From NCBI GenBank assembly GCA_013433145.1, contig CM024175.1, positions 5,130,516-5,194,515 on the forward strand: 64,000 nucleotides of DNA, written 5' to 3'. The notes under the pieces are model-generated. The model had not been told where the DNA came from. It ran no database searches and saw only the letters and a program-made list of their open reading frames with translations. The DNA comes from Ascaris suum (Eukaryota; Nematoda; Chromadorea; Rhabditida; Ascarididae). Position 1 is the stretch's first letter. Every line of letters begins with the position of its first letter. This document shows, piece by piece, positions 33,416 to 46,500 of the stretch. The position numbers and the translations under genes were made by a program.

Positions 33416-35792
33416 GCTACACGCTGTTATGAGCAGCTGCACCCACGCGTACATTGGGAGTGCCCCATTAGGTAGGGGTATTTTCGCGTAGTACTTTAAC
33501 TATTTCCGCCGCACTGCCTTTTATGGGTCCTTTTGAAATACTGCATCAGTCTGCTTGAACCTTGTCGGAATGTTGTTGTGTTGAAGAAACGTTGCTACAG
33601 CCAAACTCATGTTTACTGCTTTCTTGTGAATTTGGGTATACTCTATTTGCGAGTTGGGAATGAACTCGGACTGGCGTTCTGCACAGGATTGGACTATTAT
33701 TGGAAACTCTAAGGGCAGAGTATCTTCGATGAAACAAACGGCACGGTTTTGTAGTCAAGGCTCGTGGCCCGAAGAGAATAAGGGCAAAACTTAAATGGCT
33801 TCGATGGACGAAACATCCCGGCTCGAGCCCTGGCCGCCACCTCCCGAGGCAGGACTGCTTCCGGGACCGAGAGAGTAGAAATGTGGGATCACGCTTATTA
33901 AAGAGAGAATTGCTTTTACGGACCTTCGAATGATAGAGTGTTTCGAACTAGCCTTAGGGGCCGGGTAGAGGAGCAATGACTCAATTATAGCTTTGAAATA
34001 TGGGAGTTTATGAAGGGCAGGGAGCACTCATGGGTCTTTCAAAGGAAGGATGTTGCCAGCGAAGATTGTAGGCTTGATCGTTCTGTTTTAATCACCAGAA
34101 ATGTTGCTGAAGGAAATGGCCTTAGTAAGAGTACCTGGGGCGGACAGATAATTGAGCAATTTGACAATTGCAAGTGAAGCTGCCATATCACATGGTTAGA
34201 GACACAGCATCGTGACGATGAATTTATTCTAGTATGGAGAGGCGAGAAACCTGCCTGCAGTTGCTTCATTCTCTCTTTCTCCCCACTCGCAATCCCTGAC
34301 CTATTTGCAGTGGCTTCATCGTTGAGAGACTTATTTTGCCGCAATTAAATGAAGACAATTTGCAAATGGCGATAAAAATGGCAAATTCAGTCAGCGGTAT
34401 AATGCGGCGAATAACCGTATTCATTTGCAATAAAGACTACGTGATTACAGACATGAAGATTTGAGTTATAAGGAGAATGCGTGTGAGGAAAGAACGCGAC
34501 AAGGAGGGGTGCATAACGATGGGGACGTTCGCTTAAAGTGCGCTGCGACAGTCGGGTAGAGCACCACTCACGAGATGATTATTTTTGAAGGGTTGTTTTG
34601 TTGCAATAGTGCATCAAAGATTGCCGAACGCAAACCGCCTGGCTGCACTTTCGCTTGGCAGCCACAGTCGTTCAACGCATGTCTCAACAATGTATGCCTC
34701 GAAAGCACTAACCGTTGCACTAGCAATCGTAGCTCTTAGACATGACGCAAAGTCTCTATTGAAAGCATAGATGCTCGGTGAAGAATATTTTCCACTGATA
34801 TTAGTGTGATGAAAGGCTAAGGTTGGAGAGGAGGGATAACGAGCGTCTATCATTTTACGGCATCATAATTCAAGAATTCTTCTGCAGAGTCGAAGGAGCA
34901 TATGTAGAGGCTAATCTGCCAGTCTCATATATGCTATAGAAGAAAATAGGCTCTCCTAAACTCCATGACTTACCATGTAAGTCAAAAGAAAAGGGCTGAA
35001 ATCAGTTGGTGCAAAAATAACCGACTTTTTTTGCTGTAAAACGAGTAGGGGAACTGTTGCAAATAATTTTCGAACATAATTACGGAAGGTGACGGCGATT
35101 CTTTGTTTTTTTTTTGGTGGAAAACTAGGAAGCGCATACATTCACCGCCACCTACAAGTGTTAAAACCATTTTGAAAAAAGTAGAAAACCAAAAAGCGAA
35201 ATTGCGCTGTGCACAAAGTCGCAAAATATAGCGAAGGTGATTTGTGGCAGCCTATCCATTTGGAGTTTCGTGCACTGCAAGCTTTGGTTGAATAACGATG
35301 GAGCTTATATGTGACCTTTTACATCCATAAGATAATGGCATCAAACGCTTGGAGACTTGCATGTTCAGGGCCATAACGGCAGATCAGATGGGCTTTCTAC
35401 AAGACGATACATAAGAAGTTTACAGCAAAACCTCAGAGGATAATCATTTAAATTTATGAAGCGTTTAACATGTGAATGAATATGAGGATCCAATAAGCAA
35501 ATGCATTCCGAATCACTCTAATGCGGGCAATTTAAAGCACCTCTACGCTCATACAACTACCGCATTGACGATTAAAGCATCAGTCTCAAAGAAATTTCCT
35601 TGTGAAATTTGTCTCAATATTGGTTAAACGTCGTCAATTTTCTCAGGCGAGATCGTCGATTATGCGCAATCGTAGTCAGGCGCACGGTAAGCTTTGTTGT
35701 TCTATGCATGTCGTTCATTCGGCCTTTTCGGGTTTTATACTTGATCGTGTGTTTTCAGTTTTGGATGACCTTTCTCGTGCCCTATGATTTCG

Positions 35793-35827
35793 ATTTCGCA
35801 CAACATTCCAGTAATGTTGTGCGAAAT
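35793..35827 (+). repeat. Perfect 15-bp hairpin
   Basis: Arms ATTTCGCACAACATT and AATGTTGTGCGAAAT are perfectly complementary around a 5-bp loop (CCAGT). Fifteen perfect pairs with a minimal loop are unlikely by chance at one site. It could be a small foldback or the core of an old inverted element. Confidence 0.92.
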
Positions 35828-38367
35828 GATATAAACTATATTTACATGATGCTAAAGTAGAGGCACTCGCCTGAATCCATATGGAAATCAATACTATGCA
35901 CGTATGGTATGGCGAGGTCTAAATCTCACCACATATGGAAAATAATTATTTTTTGATGACGGAAAGTAGCGTGAGGGAAAAGAGAAGCTGAGAAAGGAGC
36001 AATTCTATGAAGCGAACTCTAGCTGATGCTTTAACTCAAGGCAAAGTTCTTGCATTAAAGACGATGAACTTTGACATTCCAAATTGTTTTTCGTAAAGAA
36101 CACTCGAGTGCATCCTGCTGGCAATAAAGATGCCTCAGTACTCCTGCTGGCACGTCACTTTGATGCAGTTTTGCTTTCAATTATCGCCAGCTAAAGCGCA
36201 CTTTTCGTAAATGCTCGCGTAGCATATAAATTCGTTTGCAATATTTCGTGAACATCACTCTCGTAAGAACCTCATTGCTGAAGCATATGAAATGATGAAT
36301 AAAAGAAGATACGAACAGAAATGAATTGAAGCATATTTCTGTCCTGGAAGGAACGAGTAAAATTCCTCAGCATTTCTTTTTGAAGCATTAGCCCTTCGTT
36401 TAACAGTGCAGAGCAATATTTTCTAGCTAATAGACAAGAAACTGCGTGTATATGAGCCTCTATAACAGAACAATATATGCTAACATAAAGCAGAGTTGTG
36501 TTTTAATTTCTGATGCAGTTACAAGATGTGTTTTGGGTGCACGATAGAAACAAGAGATAAATTTCTTTTCTATAGCAAATTGATGGTTAGGGAATAAATA
36601 TGTTCCTCAACGCTATCGCAGAACACTCACATATCTCAATATAAGACACCGATTACGATGAGAGAATAATAAGAACAACACGAAACTCAATCGATGCTCA
36701 TAACAGACATTTATTTCTTGTTGCATTGCCGTCATAACTCATAAGCTTAACGTCGAAGGTAAATTCAACATTGTCAATATGAATGTAACATTGCTGACAC
36801 TAAATGACAGTCCAAATGTGTCTTTACATCGTAGTTGTATGAGTCGGTTGAAATAAAAGTTCGCAAGAAAAATTCATGAAAATAGAGAAGAAATATTGCT
36901 GATTAGCATTGCAATGCAAATATTTGCGTGTTTTATATTGACAGCGTAATAGCATCTTAAGAGTTGTTATTGCGTTGTGTTAAGAGATGCATCAACTCTT
37001 TAAAATTATCAGATTTTCTACAGTGGAAAATGTTTTATGGGCAGATATTGCTTTACACTTGTTTCTATCTACCGAGGGAATATTCTGTAGCTGACCATGC
37101 AAATTTTGATAGGATGTGCACGAAAGGTGCTTGAAGGATGCATGAAAGTATGATGCAGTTTATCGCGGCAAATAATCCATGTGAGCCACCAGCATATTTC
37201 GTAGGAGAGATCTTAGTAGCGCCATTAGCGAAAAATCAAAGGGAGTAGAAGCTGAAAATGTAAGAGAGACGGAAAATCACAACCGAACTTATCCGATATG
37301 TCCATATGTATATGAACAGCAGCAGCACCGATAGCTCAGCAGACTGACTGATGTGGCTTAGTATTTTATAGGTTTGTTTGAGTTTTGCTATCATGATATC
37401 TTCTTGAAAATCTCACCAAAATAAAAACATTACCATCAAATTGCTCACTAGAATGGCAAATCTTTAAAAAAATAGAACTATGCGGCAATAAAAACGTCAA
37501 AATCATATCACCACCTACCTCTGATAGGAGTAGACTCTCGTCTAGGAGCAATCAAAATTCATACATTCTAAAGGAGATGTTAGAGCGCGACATAATGTGA
37601 GGTACTTAGTAGATTAATCAAAACCACCTATCAACAGTTGTGGTATTCTTATTGCCGGCTTCATAACAAAGCCCCATACTGCCAAAAGTATTTTGCTCTC
37701 AGACGTTCCCTTTTAGTTGTCTTGTGATTAGAAAGTAAGTGAAGCGTTTAATCTGCATTCCCCATCACACAGCTTCACTTTAAAAAATTCGAATAAAAAG
37801 AGCATATTTGGGATCACCGAAATGTGCCCCAACATATAAGCGCATGCGATTGAGATTGTGCACGACTAAGCCACGCGTGTTTTTCAGCATTGCTGCATTC
37901 GATGAAATTGGATGCGAAAAAGGACGATGGAATGCTCGAAGATTATGAATGTTATATAGACGTTTGAGAGACACTTACACAATGTGCGTTAAGCAAACGC
38001 TTTGTACGTTTAGCAGGCATTTATATGAATCAATGCTGGAAGCAGATGCTATATATTGCACGCTCGAAGCATCCCATCCAAAAATAGAATTGTTTATGAG
38101 GTTGTGAAGACATAAGAAGCAAGTGACAAATCGTCTGAAGGCCTGTGGAAGATGTGTTTGCAGCTGATAAGAAAATCACACTGCTGTGGAAGATGTAACG
38201 CTCAGAGGCAATACTTGTCAGAATACAATCGTGGTTATTGCTGGTGTGCTTGTACAAGTGGATTAATATTGTCGCATAGACTTTTTACCTATTTCCAGTT
38301 GCAAAGCGTCAGTTTCAGTCTGGGAGATCACCTAGACCACGATTACGAAGTTTGATTAATGACAACT

Positions 38368-38387
38368 GCCTTGTTGATCAACAAGGC
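38368..38387. repeat. 20-bp perfect palindrome
   Basis: GCCTTGTTGATCAACAAGGC is perfectly self-complementary without a loop. It could be a dyad-symmetric binding site or the junction of an inverted duplication. Confidence 0.9.
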
Positions 38388-40379
38388 AAGTCGATTGCCT
38401 CGTTGAATTGAAAACGTTTCTAATGACATTCTCCTCGAGATTCACGTCCACAGAGAATGGTAATGACTTTGAGCATTGATCAGGCAAAATAACTCTTTCG
38501 TTGTGTAAAACGATTCATTCGTCGAGGTGGCTGGCTTTAATTATAAAGATTTCCTAGATCGCCCCTGCTTCCAGAAATTTTGAGCATATCAGTATCGTTT
38601 CTAGAACTGCAGTGGAACAGACAATTGACCTGGAAAACTAGCGCATTGAAGTAATGAAATCTCACACAGAGCAAATAAGGCATGAATATTTAGTGGTACT
38701 TCTCAGTAATTGCAATAGACGCCGGATGAATAAACTTTTGGCAATCTATGATTCGTAGGGCGCACAAATTCTATCCATCGTTAATGATCTCAAGTGATAA
38801 AGCAATTTAGCACACCGGTTCTTCGATAAGCATGTGCTACAAAAGTTGTTCATTGCAGTTCAGCAATAAATCGCATCTAATGTGTGAGGAAATCTTCAGC
38901 ATAGGCATTAATTAGCGACGCGGAGTGTGCATACATGCTCACTTTTTGCGTCGACTGCACATGGAGTCAGAAATAAAGACGTGCAATTATGCTTAAGGGA
39001 AACTCTCTGTGAAAGCTGCTTGTATGTTTCCGAGAAGGAAGTTTCTATCTATCTGGAATCATTTCTTAATCTTTTCTAAACGAGTTCCATGACGGTGTAG
39101 ACCTTCAACCGATATGCGAATAAATGCTATACTGATTGCAGTGCACACTGAGCTCTATGAGGACGTTATATTTGTGTCTAAGAAGAAAATTATGAAAGCA
39201 GCAGTTGCTAAAGAATCAACTGCGTTACAAAAATTTCAGCAAACTTTCGCAGCGTCAATGAAAATATTCAAAATTTTCTCGCTGCGAGTTTCCATGATGA
39301 AGTTCCCTCGTTTTCTCAACGCCTCGCGCTAGGAATTTCTGAGGCACACCAGTGTCCTAATACAGTCGTCTAAGTGACGGATTTCCCTGATCAAGTGCAT
39401 CTTGGTGCCAAAATTCTGGATACCACTTCCTATGGGAAATACGTCTTAGCATGTGGCGCGAATGATCAGCAGCCTAAGTTTCTAAGCGCCTTCATCCCAG
39501 CGACTGCGCCACCTTGTTTGATAGTAAAACTGTACTTTCATATATCAGTCCACATCGCTCTACTGTTGTCTGTTCAATGTAGAGTAAATAGTTCATTAAC
39601 AGTATCTAATCCTTGTAAACTTCAGTATCATCCAACAAACTTGTAATGGTTTATTTTATTTTTTGATGTTTTTCTGCAATACATGTATAATTCCGTTGAT
39701 GCGGTTGAAATTTTGCATGAAACGAGATCTCTTCATGAGTCCATAATATGACTGAGTAAACCGACTACAAATATGCATTGATGAATTTATGGAATCCCAA
39801 AAAGTACTGTGTGAAAAAGTTCAGTAACATTACTAGTAAAGAAATCATCAAAAAGTGCTGTATTATGTCAGCAAGTCCAACAGAGCATTGTTATTTTTTA
39901 GGCACTGCATGTTTGTGGCACTTTTTTCCTGCATTTTTTAAAACCAGTTCTCTAACACACCGTTATTTATGACGAAAAGCGTTGTTTGCATTCCGACATC
40001 ACGAGCATATGAAATTTGTGTATACAAAACACTTATTACCTCTAATGCCATAATGACGGTTATTACAGCAATTTGAAAATATTATTCCGATATATCCGCA
40101 GTCACCTTTTTTTATCATGCAGAACGTTGAGCCTATCGTGTAAAACCTTCCAATTTCACCAAATTCAATTTCTCTCCTGTACAACGATAACAACCATAGC
40201 AGCATTCCAACGATGAAATGAACAAAACCCGTTTTTCAGCGCAAACAATGATGCTCTTATTGCAATGCTATATGTTGATTATGGCACCGGAGAGCCAACT
40301 CCAGATATTTACTTCTGATCCAGCACTGCAGTGATCACATTTAATCGTACAGTTGATTCTCGTTTGTTGTTCATTTCAT

Positions 40380-40600
40380 AATGTCATTGGTCGACTTATG
40401 TGATCTTGTGCCGACCTGGTCGATATCTGGAGCTTATATAAGTCGGGCTTCGGGCCGTTTGTTTGTCTTTGGTTCTACCGTGTATGGGGGCTGTGGTGCT
40501 CCCTCACAAACTGCTTATATCTTGCTTGTGCTCTTGCACATCAGCATCGAAAGACGGTTATCGGCTCCACGCTCTGCCTAAATTCCGTCCCCTCTATGCC
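40380..40600 (+). mobile_element. Possible LTR-like or promoter-like segment
   Basis: A GC-richer stretch contains a TATA-like element in GCTTATATAAG (about 40433-40443), 50 bp after a TG dinucleotide start, with an open frame across it. The layout of TG, TATA box and downstream GC-rich sequence resembles a solo LTR. No matching second LTR, terminal CA or target-site duplication was identified. Confidence 0.13.
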
Positions 40601-40609
40601 GTAACTGCC

Positions 40610-43330
40610 AGTCAAAATATGAATCAGGCTGCCATACAAATACCTGCAAAATTTGCCCGATCGCTTATAAACCTGATTCCCAGAGAGACTGCAGATGTAT
40701 TAACATATTCGAGATTGCAGCAAACGTGGAAGATTGACCGCCTTATATGAATATTGGTCAGCATGACCAAAAACAGGTGCACAAGGTCTGCCCTTCTGAC
40801 TAAAGCTTACAGTGGCTTTATTGCTGATGCAGTATTAATACACCATAGTGGCATGTTGTAAAGAACCCAGCTCACATCAATATAGTTACCTGTAGGTCGT
40901 GTGGCTTGTGCTGATAAACTGAGGTATTCACAGTTGACTGTCAACTTGATGCTGTTCCACGCACCAATCACTGTCTTTCAGAAAGGTTTTCTACATTAAA
41001 CGAGTTTTCATATTCTGAAAACTATAATGCTAACGTCTAAGATGCTACGGCTTTTCGATTCCCAACCTTGGGTGATGGTCTGAGCAATTTTTGGTTGAGG
41101 TAACCAGTTTCATGCATTTCCTCCGGCAACCGACTCTTTCACTTCAGTCGTGCAGCAATAACGTCAAACCTACGTCGTCCTTGGTCAATATTTGAAGTGA
41201 ATTTAGTTGACAGACGCGTCCCTGTGATATTCTGCTTCTGGCTCTCACTCAAACCGATACGACGCTATGCGTGTTGCTGCCAAACACTACCGCGAGCGTG
41301 CCCGAGGCGTTTTTCCACTGAAAAAAAGCGTTGCAACGCGCTTGCCAAAGTGTGCGAAAGGATATTGACAATTTCTGCGCCACAAATGTGCAGCATTTTC
41401 CACTTAGTGGGGACCAGTTTGCTTGGAGTGTTCTGCATTTCTGGCAGCTGCGAGTAATGCTCTTAAAAGCTCGTAAAAACGCCTGGAGTAATATAAAACA
41501 ATGTCATAGCTCATTGAAATCAGGCTACTCTAAACAGATAGTTGTGATTCAGTGACCTTACAGCGTGCATCATAGTAACCGAGTTCAAAAGACATAGTGC
41601 AGGCTCAGTTAAACTCGGCGGCGAAAGTCGGTCAGATATTCCGGAAGACTTTAGCATCTCATTGAACAGGATGCCGTGCTGAACGTTGAAGCAGGAGATT
41701 TTTTTTCTCAAGAGAATCGCGTTATGCGCGTCAAAGCCAGGTCGTGCTTCAGATTTGCAAAAACCGACCAGCTTTCTGTGCTTCGTTGTGGAGAGTGAGG
41801 GCTTGTGGAGGACAGATTGCTTCCTGTTCCGCCCCCACCTCCCCTCCCCCTCAACTCCTGATGACATGAACGAGTTTTGAATGAGCATGAAATGGTATCC
41901 GGATCACAATGAGAACAAAACGATTGCTGTGTGGCACACAGCATTTCTTAACTTTTGGCAGCTCCTCCGTCCCGTTTCAGCCATCATCGAATGCCGAACG
42001 AAGTCTTTGACTGCTGTAATGATGATATTGTTTAATGTTGACCGTAATTTGTAATTGAGGCAATCTTCAAGAAAACACAAGTTGCACTTTTGCATAACCA
42101 TAACTTCAAGGTCCTCGTTCCTGCAGCATTTTGTTATACTTGGAATAATTTAAACTCATGCGTTCTTTCCACTGCTGCTACCTTTATTATTGGAACAACC
42201 TCTCATTTCCCGCTCACTGGTGTTCATGCCCCTTTCGTTGAAGACCAGTTTTGTTGCAGGCGCAGCCATCACAAGAATAAGAACTATTCTTGCATTCTCA
42301 AGTGGAAAAATCCTCAGAGCGAACTGCATTTAGCGCACTACAGTACGATGCTACATAACTCACACCTGCGACGGAGCAGTTGCTTTGTGTGTGCATGGCC
42401 ACCCTGCTGCCACATTCATAAAGTTACAGCTATTGAACTGAGAGCCACGCTCTATGCTAATTCTTCGTGCACCGCAGTAGAACGCAGCCGTTTTTCGCTT
42501 ATTTTGCCGATCAAACTACACCTGCTCCTCCTCCTTCTCCACACTCCTTTACTTTTCCTTCTTCCTCCCCATCCTTTCCTTCTCCACCTCCTCACCTCCA
42601 AATTTCTGAATATTTCAGTGATCGCTACCAAATAATGGCTCAATCTTTTCTAGCGAAATGTGTTATCGACTTTCGAGCCTAGGCCTCATTATTTAACTCT
42701 TGACTTCAGACTGCACGATTGGTTGGGAGTGGGCTTCGATCAGACTTCTTGGCTCCGGCCAACCAGGTTATTCTGCCTATGGCCTTCACATGGATGATGG
42801 CAGTTAAGTAAGTCCGAGACCTCCTCTTAAGCAGGACATCGTCAGAATCCGACCAGTCAACATCAGTATGAGAATTGATGTGACTTTACAATTTCTCCTC
42901 CTAAACTGAAGCGGGAGCGATATTTATTTGTAAGGGAAGCATCGTTGATTCAGAGAATACAAAAGACTCATTATTTTATCACAATGTGTGGCTTGTTATT
43001 TGGCAAATCGTTAGGATTCACCTCATGCATTGTTAAATTGATTAGCAAGCTTAATGAAAGATGCTTTTTCCAATGAGCCGCAAACGATGAGCTTTAGTCT
43101 GACTCAGTGGAACATTGACGGCAATAAAAATTGTCCATTTTCCGATGAATTCTCTCTGGAGTTCCCGAAATGCGCGGTTCGTTTCTCTATTTATAAATCA
43201 CTTTTCACTACTTGTTTGTCACACAATTCTGATAATTTCTCCAAGTTCTCTGAATTCCCACAACTCTACCTAATCAGGGGAAGGGGGGCTGAGAAGGAAT
43301 GAGTCCATATATGAAATTCGATGCGAGTCG
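40610..43330. other. Gene-poor DNA with pyrimidine tracts
   Basis: Frames of 65-181 codons occur. The 181-codon frame at 42090-42635 lacks an ATG start and owes its leucine/proline-rich end to a CT-rich tract at about 42520-42600. A C-rich run lies at 41830-41852. No gene is supported. Confidence 0.4.
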
Positions 43331-43337
43331 TTCTCAC

Positions 43338-43523
43338 CTTTTCCACCGTCGTCAAACAGCTCCACTAAATTGCTAATGTTTGACACAGATATTTTAATAT
43401 TGCATAAACAATCACCGCAGTAAAAGATTATAATCTGCATAGCGGAAGACGAGTTCTCTTTTTCACTACATTTCTGCTCGCAAAAACTGCCGAACCCGCC
43501 GCAGTCAACACATTCAAAAATCA
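43338..43523 (-). CDS. Candidate 186-bp cysteine-rich exon
   Basis: On the minus strand a GCCATTCAG acceptor is followed by one open frame that ends at a strong GGAAAAG|GTGAGA donor. The predicted segment starts FECVDCGGFGSFCEQKC and has FYCGDCLC about 20 residues later, seven cysteines in under 40 residues. It then becomes a polar, cysteine-free stretch. The pattern suggests an extracellular disulfide-rich or a metal-binding module. Spacing does not match a family I can name. Neighbouring exons were not found. Confidence 0.33.
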
Positions 43524-43529
43524 CTGAAT

Positions 43530-46500
43530 GGCAAATACCTCAAGACATCACCGCAAGCCAAAGAAATGTTAGCTTTTCGCCATTCGCAAACTGGTTGAAA
43601 GCGCCTGAATGCAACTTTTGCGTACTCTCCGACATCAACGACAAATCGCTTCCTCTCACGTCTCCTATAACACTTTCAATCACTAAGCACGCGCGCACTG
43701 ACGGTGAATACGAGGAGATGAACGCCAGCCGAGCGGTTTACTGCTCACTTTAAAATTTGCCTGTCAAACTTGAGTAAATCTCAGCGGCTGCCTTTATGAC
43801 CCGAAACCTTTGCTGCTCCTGACAGTCGAAAAAATTCCCTCAGCTCATCTGGAGCTTTCATTGGAAGTTACCTGAAATCACAGACTCGAAAACTCGAACT
43901 ACTACTGCCTAATACCGATTGAAAACCGTGCATTTGGTTTCAATTAGAGACTGCGTTTTCCAATGCGGTACTGTCCACGTACTTAGAAAACGGCGATAAA
44001 ATGCTTTGTTTAATGCGTTGTTTCCCGTGATCTACCAGCAGCGACAGTAGATGGCTATCTTCACTGAAATAGCAACCTTATCTTTGTTTGGAACATAATC
44101 GAAGATGCTACTCGAGAATGCGCATAAATATGTGCAGCTGTTTATGGACATCACAAACACATCGAAGATTATCACAATTATTCGAGCCTGTTGAAAGAGT
44201 TTTGCGGCAATTGGGAGGTCTTGATGAAAATCTTGATCATGACATAAATTCTTGCGGAAAATTTATTACCATCGGTCATTGAACGAATTGCATGCCACAA
44301 GCAAGACACTGGTGATTGGAACAAGCGGAAGTGGGAACTGCGAGTTGTAGGTCGGAGCGAAACGAGAGTCTGTGAAAATGGACGTGATATTATTAACGAC
44401 AAGGTTCCTAATATTTCACGTGAATATTCTCGTGAGCACGATCATCCCACCGGTGCTCGAGAGTCCAAATAGTGCAAAAGATGCAAGGGATACGGGATAT
44501 TAAAAGTTTTTTTAGCATCATAGCTACTTCACATGAAATTTTTTTGTACTGTCGATACAGTGGATCGGAAGAAGTGCACTGAAGGTGTCAACGATCTTTC
44601 GGCTCTGTTATGCCAAGCAGCGCTTCATGATAACTTTACGCACTATCTAAATGTCGTCATGGAAAAGAAAGAAATTTCTTTTGAAATACGAGACAACCCG
44701 TTTGTCAATTATACTTCAATCAACGGTCATCGCAGTAATACTTCTGAAGGCTTGTTGATATTTTTTAAAAGGTATTGTTGCTAGACGCTTAAAATTCACC
44801 ACCGCTTAATGCATAATAATGATGATAGGGATACTAAAATTGAAATATATTCGTTTGGAAAAAGTATATAAATATTTCAAATGTGTTTTAAGATATGGAA
44901 AACAAGAGTGCTGAAGATTATTGCAAATTAAACGCGAAATTGAAAACGAATTGTCATGCTTCGTGCGCTTGGGACTAAAAAATATTGATCACAATCTTAT
45001 GTTTTCAAAAAATATTTTGACACGAATATGGAAATGACTGCAGGGTGCAGTTAAATGCTTCTCGAGACCGCTCAACTGTCTAAAGCATTTTAAGCACAGT
45101 AAAGCAACGGACGGTTTATGCAAAAGTTCTCGATTTCTTAATGAGGTTTCACGTGAAGATCGCAAATGTTTCATCCCATAATTTTCGTAGCATCCTTTCC
45201 AGTATGTAATCACGGTACATTTATGGGATCGAAATAAAACGACAAATGTAGTAATACGTTCGAAATTGCATTGAAATTAAGCTGCTTAAAAATAAAGCAT
45301 ATCTTAATATGCATCTATATACAGAATGACCCATAACAAACTTAACGACATGAAAAGGATATCAGAATAAAGAAGTATAAATAGTTCGAATACTTTTCGA
45401 AAAATAACAATCAAGAGGATAAGAACTTAATTAACCAATGAATAAATTAACGGTCACTATCAGCAACTGCTCAATGATCATAAACATTATGCATATAGTT
45501 ACTATGAAAGCATTTTATGCCACTGCATTTGGTGATAATCTGATAGCTTAACGTTCGCTGCAAAAAGTTATATAGCGCTAATATATATAAAATAACTTGG
45601 AAGTGGCATTTACTCTAAATTTCGGAAATCTTCTAGTAGTGTAGTAGCATATGACAAACTAACAACAAAAAGTTTTGCAGATTCTTCCCTCAAAATCGAA
45701 GAAGTGAAAGGGAAAATGTCAAATTTGAACTTCATAAACTGTGCAGAAATCTGCACACATTCGTACAAATTGCACGAGACAGAAAATGCTCATTCAACTA
45801 GCTCTTATTTGCTCTGCACAACAATTCGCTGTACTTACTTCAAATGATCACATTAAAACCTGCTTCAACATTGCACATCAAAATTACCTTAAAGAATCAT
45901 CATTATATCCTCAAGGACATAAAAAACATTAGAAACTTTTAACAAGCCTAACGGAAATATAAAACTGGCTGCTGATGAGGGCTTTTTCCTATCACTTGCA
46001 ACACCTTAGAGTGAAGAAACTATTTCAGCAACTGCGTACTAAAGTGATTCTTGAAAGGCGTATTAAAGACTCATATTTCTATTTTGTATAGGCGTGTTGA
46101 GGTACAGAAATTAGAAAACTCTTAAAGGCGTACGCCATTAATGGGCACCATTCATTAATCGTTGTGCGAAAGAACATTGCGTTGTTAAGCAATGCAGAAA
46201 TAGCAGCATCTTCATTTTGAAATGCTCCAAAGTTTTGAATCTTAATATTGTTTGTTGCCATAGATGATCTTCTCCCGTTTCTGAATGCGATCATTACATA
46301 AAAGCGTAAGAGAAACATATGGCAGTTAGTTGGAAATTAATAATATGTTTGCACGAAGTAATGCCGATTTCGCATGTGCAATTTGACGTGTTTCTGATAA
46401 GAGTGTGAAAAATTGGTGCATTTGAGAGAAGATAACAATTCGGTTTCGAAGGGAAAAATGTGAAGCGTGAAAAAAACCCCCTTCAACTTTATTTATAAAG

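Larger units (their letters stand above)
33420..40370. other. Gene-poor DNA
   Basis: Contains GC-richer stretches at 33.6-34.3 kb with minus-strand frames of 70-101 codons that are proline/serine-rich and unsupported, plus the hairpin at 35793 and the palindrome at 38368. No gene or RNA is supported. Confidence 0.45.

Noticed and set aside
37326..37400. tRNA-like 5' half (ACCGATAGCTCAGC...)
   Set aside because: The D-stem does not close, no T-arm with GTTCRA and pairing follows, and the acceptor stem has no 3' partner.
41826..41860. C-rich run as a minus-strand G-quadruplex
   Set aside because: Only three runs of three or more C are within loop distance, so the four-run rule is not met.
42090..42635. 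181-codon plus-strand frame
   Set aside because: It has no ATG start, and its long leucine/proline-rich end comes from a CT-rich tract. There are no splice signals at the edges.
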